From NCBI GenBank assembly GCA_002710785.1, contig PAMC01000012.1, positions 18,441-43,895 of the forward strand: DNA of 25,455 nt. The letters run 5' to 3'. Source of the stretch: a bacterium. GTDB taxonomy: Bacteria > Patescibacteriota > Minisyncoccia > Phycocordibacterales > UBA918. The notes beneath the pieces are model-generated. The model saw nothing but the letters and a program-made list of their open reading frames with translations. It did no database searches and was not told where the DNA came from. This document shows, in pieces, positions 15,292 through 22,413 of the stretch (positions are counted from its first letter, which is position 1; every line of letters begins with the position of its first letter). Both the position numbers and the translations under genes were made by a program.

Positions 15292-15300
15292 AAGGAGGGG
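15292..15300 (+). promoter_or_regulatory. Strong Shine-Dalgarno sequence
   Basis: AAGGAGGGG is a near-complete anti-16S match. Its AGGAGG core lies 8 bases before the ATG at 15307 and so favours that start over the ATG at 15302 in another frame. It is the only strong Shine-Dalgarno sequence I find before a gene in this window. Confidence 0.7.
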
Positions 15301-15306
15301 TATGGT

Positions 15307-15843
15307 ATGGCGACCGAAGCCAAACTCACGATTGCCCTCCTGGTTGAGGGCGGAAGCGATGAGCAAGACACCGCCGTTTGTTCTTTTCTTGACGAGCTTA
15401 GCGAACACGAATTTCCGATCGAGACCCTGTATCTCTATTGGTACTCGCGTAACGAGACGATTTGCGAGCGCAAGTTTGTGTCAAGTCATCTGCGCGCTAA
15501 TGCGCCAGCTTTTAAACTTGTACAGTTGACGGCTGACTCTAGAAAGCGAACCGTGGAGCAATGCCGAAAGTTCCTCTCGGAGCCGGAAAATGTGGTGCTG
15601 GCAGGCCGAGAGACTGATGAGTTCTGCACTAAGCTCCTGGTTACATTTGCTGATGTCGATGCGTTTCTCGTGAGTCCTAACCGTCACTGGTATGCCGGTG
15701 CGATTGGAGTCGACTTGGCACACGCAGAGTTCATTGAGCTGCAGAGTCTGAGCGCTGAAGCATTTGCGGATGCGTTACGCCAGTTTCGTGGCCGAGATAG
15801 ACGCAAAGGCGGCACTGAGGCTACAAGAACAGCCGCAGAGTAA
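15307..15843 (+). CDS. Hypothetical soluble protein, 178 residues
   Basis: No family was recognised. The sequence alternates hydrophobic strands and helices (LTIALLVEGG, FPIETLYLYWYSRN, NVVLAGRETDEFCTKLLVTF, DVDAFLVSPNRHWYAGAIGV), which suggests a compact alpha/beta fold of about 155 residues. A basic, low-complexity tail follows (RGRDRRKGG). There is no signal peptide or membrane helix. It has its own promoter, a strong Shine-Dalgarno and a terminator, so it is a single-gene unit. An acidic residue after the first strand (VEGGSDEQD) is vaguely nuclease- or Toprim-like, but not enough for an assignment. Confidence 0.75.
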   Translation: MATEAKLTIALLVEGGSDEQDTAVCSFLDELSEHEFPIETLYLYWYSRNETICERKFVSSHLRANAPAFKLVQLTADSRKRTVEQCRKFLSEPENVVLAGRETDEFCTKLLVTFADVDAFLVSPNRHWYAGAIGVDLAHAEFIELQSLSAEAFADALRQFRGRDRRKGGTEATRTAAE

Positions 15844-15852
15844 ACAACCAAG

Positions 15853-15878
15853 CCGGGCGCGCGAGCGTCCGGTTTTTT
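15853..15878 (+). terminator. Rho-independent terminator
   Basis: CCGGGCGC, loop GCGA, GCGTCCGG (8 bp with one G-T pair), then TTTTTT. A classic terminator 10 bases after the stop of the unknown gene at 15307. Confidence 0.85.
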
Positions 15879-15893
15879 GTATGGGGAAAACTA

Positions 15894-15918
15894 TGGAGCA
15901 TGGTGGGGCAGAGTGGTC
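15894..15918 (+). promoter_or_regulatory. Probable MraZ operator: TGG repeats at 10-base spacing
   Basis: TGGAG at 15894, TGGGG at 15904 and TGGTC at 15914 repeat every 10 bases directly upstream of TATAAT. A further TGGGG at 15882, and TGGGA at 15935 with TGGTA at 15945 (again 10 apart), flank them. Known MraZ operators in E. coli are TGGGN direct repeats separated by 5 bases, the same period, in the promoter of the same gene. Match to that pattern is direct; binding is inferred. Confidence 0.6.
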
Positions 15919-15978
15919 TATAATACCTACGTGGTGGGAGATAGTGGTATAGCTGCTAGATCCCTAGTTTGCTATACG
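15919..15978 (+). promoter_or_regulatory. mraZ promoter region with three candidate -10 elements
   Basis: TATAAT (15919-15924) is consensus. TGGTATAGC (15945-15953) and TGCTATACG (15970-15978) are extended -10 sequences further down. The first would give a leader of about 130 bases and the last about 75. None has a good -35, fitting control by a bound regulator. Confidence 0.5.
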
Positions 15979-15989
15979 AGAGAGTTAAT

Positions 15990-16036
15990 CTGGGCCTCAG
16001 CCATGATTTACCGCGATAGTCGTGGCTGGTGCCCAG
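15990..16036 (+). other. Long stable hairpin in the mraZ leader
   Basis: CTGGGCCTCAGCCATG (15990-16005) pairs with CGTGGCTGGTGCCCAG (16021-16036) over 16 positions, with one mismatch and two G-T pairs. The loop is 15 bases. It sits 22 bases before the mraZ ATG and begins about five bases after the start expected from the last -10, so that transcript would carry a near-5'-terminal stem. No riboswitch family was recognised. Confidence 0.5.
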
Positions 16037-16058
16037 GTTGGCTCAACAATGTCAATTC

Positions 16059-16493
16059 ATGCTAATCGGAGAACACACGCATACGTTGGACACCAAGAAA
16101 CGGCTGTCCTTGCCGTCTAAGTGGCGGAAGGAACTTGGTGGTAGTGTTGTTCTCACGCGTGGACTCGACAACTGTCTCTTTGTGTATCCCCTGAAAGAGT
16201 GGCAGAAGATCACTGAAAAGATTGGTCAGCTGCCACTAGGTCAGGCGGACACGCGCAGCTTCAACCGATTCTTCCTTTCGGGAGCGACCGAAGTTGAAAT
16301 AGACAAGAACGGACGAATTCTCGTTCCTGATTTCTTAAAAGATTTCGCTAAGCTCGATTCCAAGGTCGTCTTAGCCGGAATCCACGATCGTGTAGAGATC
16401 TGGGATGAGAACCTGTGGGATACCTACAAGTCACACATAGAAGCTGAGGCCGACACCTTGGCTGAGAAGTTGGGCGAGATCGGTATTCTCTAA
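16059..16493 (+). CDS. mraZ: Transcriptional regulator MraZ
   Basis: This 144-residue protein has the two tandem SpoVT/AbrB-like half-domains of MraZ, each with its conserved core: HTLDTKKRLSLPSKWRKEL near residue 8 and EVEIDKNGRILVPDFLKDF near 85. MraZ forms a ring-shaped oligomer, binds direct repeats upstream of its own gene and represses the dcw cluster. Such repeats are seen here from 15882 to 15949. It is the first gene of the cluster, as in most bacteria. The start at 16059 (MLIGEHTHTLD) matches the family; the open frame back to 16029 would begin with GTG inside the leader hairpin. Confidence 0.95.
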   Translation: MLIGEHTHTLDTKKRLSLPSKWRKELGGSVVLTRGLDNCLFVYPLKEWQKITEKIGQLPLGQADTRSFNRFFLSGATEVEIDKNGRILVPDFLKDFAKLDSKVVLAGIHDRVEIWDENLWDTYKSHIEAEADTLAEKLGEIGIL

Positions 16494-16538
16494 CCAATTC
16501 CAACAAACCGTCTTGGACAGCCGCCAAGCACTCCTGCT

Positions 16539-17417
16539 ATGGCCCATATTACGGTACTCAAAGACGAAGCAGTTGCGGCGCTAAACGCAGAGCGCGCCGG
16601 AATCATCGTCGATTGTACGTACGGTAGTGGGGGGCACAGCGCGGCTATCCTCGCGCGGTTACCAGAGCAGGGACGGCTGGTGAGTCTCGATGTCGATCAA
16701 ACCGCACTCGAGGCACATCCAGCCACTGATCCTCGACATACCCTAGTGTGCGCCAACTTTCGTGATCTGCGCGAGACCTTGGCTGCACACAACATAGAGA
16801 AGGTGGATGGCGTTGTGGCCGACCTGGGTTGGCGCAGCGAACAGTTTCAGGCGAGCAACAAAGGTTTTAGCTTTAGCGCTAAAGAGCCGCTCGTGATGAC
16901 CTTCGGCGACCCCGAGACACACCTCTTTACAGCCCACGAGGTAGTTAACGAGTGGGACGAGGCAAATCTCGCAGACATCATTTACGGCTACGGCGAGGAG
17001 CGAGCGGCGCGACGCATTGCGCGGGCTATTGTGGCTGCGCGCGAAGTGGCTCCAATCGAGACGGCTGCGCAACTAGCTGAGATTGTTGCCGGCGCTGTGC
17101 CGACCTTTCGCCGCCGCCAGGGAATCCATCCGGCCACGAAGACCTTTCAGGCGATTCGCATTGCGGTTAACGACGAGCTCGGTGCGCTTAACGCGCTCCT
17201 GGCTGACGGTTTTGCGCTCCTGGCCCCGGGTGGGCGCCTGGCCATCATTACCTTCCACAGCCTTGAAGACCGGCTTGTTAAGCAGGCATTTAAAGGCTAC
17301 GCACACGATCAGCTTGGTGTTTTGGTACACAAAAAGCCCATTACACCGAGCACTGCTGAGGTAGCGAAGAATCCTCGCGCACGCAGCGCCAAACTTCGCA
17401 TCATCGAAAAACTATGA
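16539..17417 (+). CDS. rsmH: 16S rRNA (cytosine-1402-N4)-methyltransferase RsmH
   Basis: This 292-residue SAM-dependent methyltransferase has motif I DCTYGSGGHSAAIL near residue 25 (usually DATLGxGGHS). Other conserved segments are VDGVVADLGWRSEQF near 89, the FRRRQGIHPATKTFQAIRIA region near 187-206, and APGGRLAIITFHSLEDRLVK near 229-248. It modifies C1402 in the ribosomal P site. The usual GISSxQ stretch reads GWRSEQ here, a mild divergence. It follows mraZ by 45 bases with no Shine-Dalgarno, and its stop overlaps the next start (ATGA). Confidence 0.94.
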   Translation: MAHITVLKDEAVAALNAERAGIIVDCTYGSGGHSAAILARLPEQGRLVSLDVDQTALEAHPATDPRHTLVCANFRDLRETLAAHNIEKVDGVVADLGWRSEQFQASNKGFSFSAKEPLVMTFGDPETHLFTAHEVVNEWDEANLADIIYGYGEERAARRIARAIVAAREVAPIETAAQLAEIVAGAVPTFRRRQGIHPATKTFQAIRIAVNDELGALNALLADGFALLAPGGRLAIITFHSLEDRLVKQAFKGYAHDQLGVLVHKKPITPSTAEVAKNPRARSAKLRIIEKL

Positions 17418-17731
17418 GCCCCCTTTGCAAACAAATTCATAAAGAAAAACGGTACGCCATGCTGGCGGGTGGGCTCTTGTTGTTTCTCGTTGTCGGGTAC
17501 ATGTACGGTGTCTGCTTGACCGTGATGCACGTAGTGGTACGTAAAGAGACTAGCCAGTCTATGGCTGAACTAAATTCGCAGGTGGCCGCGCTCGAGGCTG
17601 AGTACATTAGCGCTCAGCATGCCGTGAGTGCACGCGTAGCACTCCTGCCGGGGTTTGTTGAGACACCAGAAAAGATCTTTATTGATCGTAGCGAGACCAC
17701 GCTCGTAGTCCGTGATAGGCTGCTACCATGA
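17414..17731 (+). CDS. ftsL: FtsL-like cell division protein
   Basis: This 105-residue bitopic protein has a short basic cytoplasmic tail, one membrane helix (LAGGLLLFLVVGYMYGVCLT, about 17-38), and an extracytoplasmic heptad-rich coiled coil (QSMAELNSQVAALEAEYISA). That architecture, its size and its place between rsmH and ftsI fit FtsL, which with a DivIC/FtsB partner activates the division synthase. FtsL diverges too fast for sequence identity to be decisive. Both ends overlap neighbours by 4 bases (ATGA), so it is translationally coupled to rsmH and ftsI. Confidence 0.75.
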   Translation: MSPLCKQIHKEKRYAMLAGGLLLFLVVGYMYGVCLTVMHVVVRKETSQSMAELNSQVAALEAEYISAQHAVSARVALLPGFVETPEKIFIDRSETTLVVRDRLLP

Positions 17732-19455
17732 CGGTTCGTGCCCGCGCCATTCGGAGAATTCGATTCATCACCACCGTAATTTTGACGGTGGCCGTTTTGT
17801 TAGTTTTGCGCCTCTACCAAGTACAGGTGCTCCACCACAATGACTATCTCGCGCGGGCTGAGCGCCAGTACGTCTACACCGTTCAGGATGTGTACGATCG
17901 CGGCACGATCTTTCTCACCACACGAGAGGGCGAGCGGGTCTCAGCTGCGACGGTCCAAGCTGGTTTTGTGTTGGCGGTTGACCCAACGCTCATTGGAAAC
18001 GTCGAACGTGCGTGGACGACGGTTGCGCCACACGTTGATATCGATGAAGCGACATTCAAAACGCGCGCTACGCTCCCTAATCGCACGTACGTCGAACTCG
18101 ACCAAACAGTGAGTGACACATCAGCTGACGCCATTGCCGAAGCTGACATTACTGGCCTCCACCTATACAAAAACCAGTGGCGGTACTACCCAGGCGACAC
18201 ACTAGCGGCACGGACCATTGGGTTTACCGGTTTTGATGAGTCGAGCCCGTACCCGACCGGACGTTACGGCCTCGAGCGATTTTACGATTCGGTCTTAAGT
18301 CGCAACCCCGAGAGTCTGTCGGTGAACTTCTTTGCTGAAATATTTTCTACCTTGGGCGACTACCTCGCAACCGAGACTGAGACACCTAAGAAAGAGGGGC
18401 ATATAGTGACCACGCTGGAGCCGACAGTCTCACGGCTGCTACAGCAGGTGCTCTTAGATACCAACGAGCAGTGGGGCAGTACGGTAACTGGTGGCATTAT
18501 TATGGATCCAAAGACAGGATCAATTTACGCCCTCGACGTTGTCCCGACCTTTAACCTCAACGCCCGGCAGGGAGCGTCAATCGAGGACTTTCGCAATCCG
18601 CTGGTTGAGAATGTCTACGAGATGGGCTCCATCATTAAGCCACTCACTGTCGCTGCTGGTATCGACGCGGGCGCTATCAGCCCCGCTACCACGTATTACG
18701 ACTCGGGCAAGCTCGAGCTCGATACCTTTACCATCGGTAACTTTGACGGCCGTGGCCGCGGCACCGTCAATATGCAGGAGGTGCTTAACCAGTCACTTAA
18801 CACCGGCGTGGCCTTTATCGTCGACACGATGGGTAAAAATCGCTTTCGTGAGTACTTTCTCAAGCTTAAGCTAGGAAGCGAAACTGGCATCGACCTCCCA
18901 AACGAAGCGTTTGGGCTGGTGAGCAACCTCGATTCGCCACGTGATATTGAGTACGCGACCGCCTCGTTCGGGCAGGGTATCGCGCTGACCCCCGTCGCTA
19001 CTGTACGCGCGCTCTCAGCGCTCGCTAACGGCGGTCGACTGGTGACCCCACACTTAGTGAGTGCAATTGAGTACGAAGATGGTACCCAGCACGAAGTGGT
19101 CTATCCAAACGACACACAGGTATTTACTCCTGAAACCAGCGAGACCATTTCGCGCATGCTCACCGAAGTTGTCGACGACGCGCTTCAGGGTGGTGCGGTG
19201 GCGCTGCCGAACCATACCATTGCGGCAAAAACTGGGACCGCACAGATCGCCGACAGCGTGAACGGCGGGTACTACGATGATCGTTTTCTGCACTCATTTT
19301 TTGGCTACTTTCCTGCCTACGAGCCAGAATTTCTTATTTTCTTGTATACTGTAGAACCAAAGGGTGTGCGGTACGCGTCTGAGACGCTCACCGATCCGTT
19401 TATGGAGCTCACCCGGTTTTTGATTAACTACTACGCTATTGCCCCTGACCGCTAA
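17728..19455 (+). CDS. ftsI: Division-specific penicillin-binding protein FtsI (PBP3)
   Basis: This 575-residue class B PBP has an N-terminal anchor (FITTVILTVAVLLVLRLYQV) and a dimerisation domain opening DRGTIFLTTREGE. The transpeptidase motifs are S301-I-I-K, S356-L-N and K501-T-G-T. It cross-links septal peptidoglycan with FtsW. No PASTA domains follow, unlike many Gram-positive homologues. Context is the dcw cluster: the FtsL-like gene overlaps it upstream and murF follows 5 bases later. The usual RGxIxDRNG dimerisation signature is degenerate (YDRGTIFLTTREG), but the catalytic motifs are intact. Confidence 0.94.
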   Translation: MTVRARAIRRIRFITTVILTVAVLLVLRLYQVQVLHHNDYLARAERQYVYTVQDVYDRGTIFLTTREGERVSAATVQAGFVLAVDPTLIGNVERAWTTVAPHVDIDEATFKTRATLPNRTYVELDQTVSDTSADAIAEADITGLHLYKNQWRYYPGDTLAARTIGFTGFDESSPYPTGRYGLERFYDSVLSRNPESLSVNFFAEIFSTLGDYLATETETPKKEGHIVTTLEPTVSRLLQQVLLDTNEQWGSTVTGGIIMDPKTGSIYALDVVPTFNLNARQGASIEDFRNPLVENVYEMGSIIKPLTVAAGIDAGAISPATTYYDSGKLELDTFTIGNFDGRGRGTVNMQEVLNQSLNTGVAFIVDTMGKNRFREYFLKLKLGSETGIDLPNEAFGLVSNLDSPRDIEYATASFGQGIALTPVATVRALSALANGGRLVTPHLVSAIEYEDGTQHEVVYPNDTQVFTPETSETISRMLTEVVDDALQGGAVALPNHTIAAKTGTAQIADSVNGGYYDDRFLHSFFGYFPAYEPEFLIFLYTVEPKGVRYASETLTDPFMELTRFLINYYAIAPDR

Positions 19456-19460
19456 TCTGT

Positions 19461-20750
19461 ATGAAATCTGTTTTCAAGCCGCTGATTGTAGGCATCCTGA
19501 CGTGGCAGGCCAAACAACTACTTCGTCGCAAACAGCCAAAAATTATTGCGCTCACTGGTAGTGTCGGTAAAACCTCGACTAAAGATGCTGTGTACTCAGT
19601 TCTTAAGCGTCACACGCACGCGCGTAAGAGCGAGAAGAGTTTTAACTCAGAGCTCGGCGTTCCGCTAACCGTACTCGGGTTGCCAAACGCGTGGAGCAAT
19701 CCGCTCGGGTGGCTCAAGAACGTAATTGACGGATTTTTCATACTGCTGCACCCAGGCGACTATCCCGATGTTCTCGTGCTCGAAATGGGTGTTGACCGAC
19801 CGGGTGACATGGCCCGTCTGTGCGAATGGATCACGCCTGACATAGTCGTGCTCACACGACTGCCCGACGTGCCGGTGCACGTCGAGTACTTCGACTCACC
19901 AGAGGCAGTGGTCGTAGAGAAGATGCAGCTGGTTAAGGCGCTACCACACGATGGTACGCTTGTGTACAATCACGATGACGAAATCATCCGCCGCGAGATA
20001 GAATCGCTGCCTCAGACAACAATCGGCTTTAGTCGCTACTCACTCTCGCAGTACACTGCGTCGGCTGATCAGGTTGTGTACGATAACGGTGTGGCCACCG
20101 GACTCGAGTTTAAGCTGACGCATCTCGATACGACAATGGCCCTCCACGTCAACGGCTCGCTCGGTGTACAGCACGCCTACAATTACGCGGCAGCAGTTGC
20201 TGTGTCTTCGCTCTTTGACATCAGCACCAAAGATGCTGTTACCGCGCTCGCGAAACACCACCCACCCGCCGGCCGTATGCGCTTGGTGAGAGGTATTAAA
20301 CACACGCTTATTGTCGACGATACGTACAATTCTTCACCAACCGCCGCTGAGCGTGCTCTTCTTTCTCTTAAGGAGCTCAAAGGGGGGAATCGCAAGATCG
20401 CAGTCTTGGGTGATATGCTCGAGCTTGGACAATTCTCAACCAGTGAACACGAAAAGGTGGGGGCACTAGCAGCCGAGTGTTGTGACCTGCTGGTGACGGT
20501 GGGAGTTCGAGCCCGAAAAATTGCTGCTGGCGCACTCGCGCACGGTCTCTCGGAGAAGTACATTTTGCAATACGACGCCATTGAGCGGGCCGCGGCTGAA
20601 GTACAAAATTTACTCAAACGAAACGACATCGTTTTGGTCAAAGCCTCGCAGGGGATACGGGGAGAGAAGTTTGTCCACGAAATTATGGCCGAACCGGATC
20701 GAGCCGCAGAACTTTTGGTACGCCAAGACCCAGAATGGCAAAAGCGCTAA
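19461..20750 (+). CDS. murF: MurF-type peptidoglycan precursor ligase lacking domain 1
   Basis: The Mur-ligase ATPase domain begins almost at once: P-loop LTGSVGKTSTK at 31-41, NSELGVPLTVLGLP near 63, the EMGVDRPGDMARL segment near 108 that is characteristic of MurF, and then C-terminal-domain signatures GRMRLV and VDDTYNSSPTAAERAL near 273-300. MurF adds D-Ala-D-Ala to UDP-MurNAc-tripeptide, ending cytoplasmic precursor synthesis. At 429 residues it lacks the N-terminal nucleotide-binding domain that usually puts the P-loop near residue 105. Instead there is a short hydrophobic/basic helix (VFKPLIVGILTWQAKQLLRR) that could touch the membrane. Another Mur-like ligase activity cannot be excluded. 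It is last in the dcw run here. Confidence 0.85.
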   Translation: MKSVFKPLIVGILTWQAKQLLRRKQPKIIALTGSVGKTSTKDAVYSVLKRHTHARKSEKSFNSELGVPLTVLGLPNAWSNPLGWLKNVIDGFFILLHPGDYPDVLVLEMGVDRPGDMARLCEWITPDIVVLTRLPDVPVHVEYFDSPEAVVVEKMQLVKALPHDGTLVYNHDDEIIRREIESLPQTTIGFSRYSLSQYTASADQVVYDNGVATGLEFKLTHLDTTMALHVNGSLGVQHAYNYAAAVAVSSLFDISTKDAVTALAKHHPPAGRMRLVRGIKHTLIVDDTYNSSPTAAERALLSLKELKGGNRKIAVLGDMLELGQFSTSEHEKVGALAAECCDLLVTVGVRARKIAAGALAHGLSEKYILQYDAIERAAAEVQNLLKRNDIVLVKASQGIRGEKFVHEIMAEPDRAAELLVRQDPEWQKR

Positions 20751-20754
20751 AATC

Positions 20755-20783
20755 TTGCATTTTGAGTTAATTTGTGGTCTGAT
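20755..20783 (+). promoter_or_regulatory. Promoter of the secreted acidic protein gene
   Basis: TTGCAT (20755-20760), a 17-base spacer ending TGG, and TCTGAT (20778-20783), with TG making an extended -10. The hexamer ends 8 bases before the ATG at 20792, so the transcript is predicted to be nearly leaderless. Confidence 0.45.
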
Positions 20784-20791
20784 AGGTAGGT

Positions 20792-21754
20792 ATGACTACC
20801 GTAAATTATTTGAAGATTAGTTTGTTTGCGGTGCTCGTAGCGGCATTTATTGGTATCGCAGCCTTGCCGAACGTAGCACAAGCACAAACGTACGAGCAGA
20901 CTCGCGCTGCCCTTATTCAGGAGGTCTACCGCCTGCTTGCTGAGCTGGCTCGCCTCGATAACCAGCCGTTTTACCACTACCAGCCTGGGTTTGGGTACCA
21001 GTACCGCTATCAGTACACACCAGGGCGCGTACTTGGTGTCTCAACCAGCAATGCTCGAGTAGAGGTCGAGACACTGCGCGCGATCGACGTCGAGGACGGG
21101 GAGGCCACAGTCTACGGCAGCGTTGACCTGCGTGGCCAGCGCTACGCAGATGTGTGGTTTGAGTACGGTGAGGATGACGACGATCTCGACGAGCGTTCAC
21201 GCACCGGTCGTATCGACTGGAATGATCGTTGGACGTTCCGCGCCGATCTTAAAGACCTCGATGAAGACGAACGCTACTACTACCGAGCGGTAGCTCGTGA
21301 CCCGCACGGTCGTGTTGACTACGGACGCGTTCGCTCATTTGAGACCGACGAAGACGGTCGTCGCAGTCGCCGCGATCGCGATGATGATCCAGATGTCGAC
21401 ACCGGCCGAGCCTACGACATCGACGAAGACAGCGCCCGTTTCGAGGGTGAGGTTGACATGAACGACTTCGATGACGGTCGCGTCTTCTTTGCCTACGGCG
21501 AAGATGAAGACCAAATCGAAGACATTGAGGATGACTACGATCGCTACAACGACATCGACGAAGATGGTGACGACCTGCAGCTTATCCTGGTCGACAGCAG
21601 TCTCGATGGTGATGCCGAATATGACGCACGCGCGTGGGGTCTCGATGATGATACTGAGCACTTCTACACCATTTGCGTAGAGTACGAAGACGAGGATGAT
21701 GACGACACCATTATTTGTGGCGACGTCGAAGACTTCGAAACCGACCGCGACTAA
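20792..21754 (+). CDS. Secreted acidic protein with two FN3-like repeats
   Basis: This 320-residue protein has a typical signal peptide (hydrophobic core LFAVLVAAFIGIAALP, likely cleavage after A29-Q-A31). A short helical segment (EQTRAALIQEVYRLLAELAR) and an aromatic-rich stretch follow. Two related beta-sandwich-like units follow, about 87-190 and 200-318. Each goes from AxDxExxxAxxxGxVD through a YGED strand to a Y-rich strand and ends in FETD. They resemble fibronectin-type domains of extracellular CPR proteins. Asp and Glu are extremely frequent, above all in the second unit (EYEDEDDDDTIICGD), so calcium binding or a cell-surface charge role is plausible but unproven. Two Cys occur in the last strands. 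Its own promoter and a strong terminator make it a single-gene unit. Confidence 0.82.
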   Translation: MTTVNYLKISLFAVLVAAFIGIAALPNVAQAQTYEQTRAALIQEVYRLLAELARLDNQPFYHYQPGFGYQYRYQYTPGRVLGVSTSNARVEVETLRAIDVEDGEATVYGSVDLRGQRYADVWFEYGEDDDDLDERSRTGRIDWNDRWTFRADLKDLDEDERYYYRAVARDPHGRVDYGRVRSFETDEDGRRSRRDRDDDPDVDTGRAYDIDEDSARFEGEVDMNDFDDGRVFFAYGEDEDQIEDIEDDYDRYNDIDEDGDDLQLILVDSSLDGDAEYDARAWGLDDDTEHFYTICVEYEDEDDDDTIICGDVEDFETDRD

Positions 21755-21771
21755 GCTGATCAGCCCTACAT

Positions 21772-21797
21772 AAAAAACCGCCTGTAGGCGGTTTTTT
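21772..21797. terminator. Symmetric rho-independent terminator between convergent genes
   Basis: AAAAAACCGCC, loop TGTA, GGCGGTTTTTT is a perfect hairpin with A and T runs on either side. It can therefore stop transcription from both directions: from the acidic protein gene on the left and the leftward small gene on the right. Confidence 0.9.
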
Positions 21798-21809
21798 ATT
21801 GCTCAACCT

Positions 21810-21947
21810 CTACTCCCGCGGCTCTTTCTTCTTGGGTTTAATACCAAGATTTTTTACGACTGCTTTCAGGCGAGCGGCGACCCGGTGATGTACCCGCATT
21901 TTACCCACCGGTCGCTTATCTTGGGGTGTATCATGATCAAATTGCAT
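21810..21947 (-). CDS. Small basic protein, 45 residues
   Basis: An ATG at 21947-21945 opens a frame that reads MQFDHDTPQDKRPVGKMRVH, continues HRVAARLKAVVKNLGIKPKK and KEPRE, and stops at TAG 21812-21810, just inside the shared terminator. The acidic N-terminus is followed by a strongly basic helix-prone stretch with nine lysines and six arginines overall, so nucleic-acid binding is conceivable. No family was recognised. The evidence that it is real is its position just before a terminator in the correct orientation and its even amino-acid composition. It lies downstream of the truncated phosphoribosyltransferase gene on the same strand and may have been in its operon. Confidence 0.5.
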   Translation of the reverse strand: MQFDHDTPQDKRPVGKMRVHHRVAARLKAVVKNLGIKPKKKEPRE

Positions 21948-22005
21948 AAACTCTCGTGTTAGTAGTCTAATACGTGCTCATTCTACAACACCCACCCGCA
22001 GGTAA

Positions 22006-22413
22006 CTACCGCTCATTTTCTTTGCCGTCTATGGTGTCGAGCAGGGTACAGACGTCCGAGTCTGATAATTGTGAGAAGTCTTGGTAGTACGCACCAACCG
22101 AACCAAGAAAATCCTCATCATCAACGATCGTCACGACTTCATCCACCTCTTGCTCGAGCAACGCTTTAACCTCAGAGGCAATTACAGGCACGGCAATGAT
22201 AAGCTTTGTCGGTTTAAGCTTTGCAATGGCCTGGGCTGCCGCGCGAATGGTTAGTCCAGTTGCCACACCATCGTCAGCCAAAATAACCTGCCGCTCGCTA
22301 ACTGACACGGGTACTCGTCCAGCCTGGTACGTTTGTTCTCGACGAACTGCTTCAGCTTGCTCTTCGGCTGACACAGTTGCCAGCCATTCCTCATCAGCAG
22401 CACTAAAGACCCG
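22006..22413 (-). pseudogene. Phosphoribosyltransferase-family protein, N-terminal half missing
   Basis: The C-terminal half of a type I phosphoribosyltransferase is clear. The PRPP-binding loop VILADDGVATGLTIRAAAQA is preceded by the helix VSAEEQAEAVRREQTYQAGR and followed by KLIIAVPVIASEVKALLEQE. Homology-like sequence runs back to RVFSAADEEWLATV and stops near 22413. Upstream the frame meets a TAG at 22461-22459 with no ATG. The family is normally about 200 residues or more, with an N-terminal half that carries the flexible-loop region, and that half is absent. A GTG at 22374 could still start a 122-residue product, but it would hardly be a working transferase. The break coincides with the start of the recombinase-like fragment on the other strand. 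Confidence 0.75.

Noticed and set aside
15877..16065. Open frame of 62 residues before mraZ
   Set aside because: It overlaps the TGG repeats, the three -10 elements and the leader hairpin, and has odd Trp-rich composition.
20183..20641. 152-residue open frame on the minus strand
   Set aside because: It is antisense to murF, with Ala/Ser-rich shadow composition.
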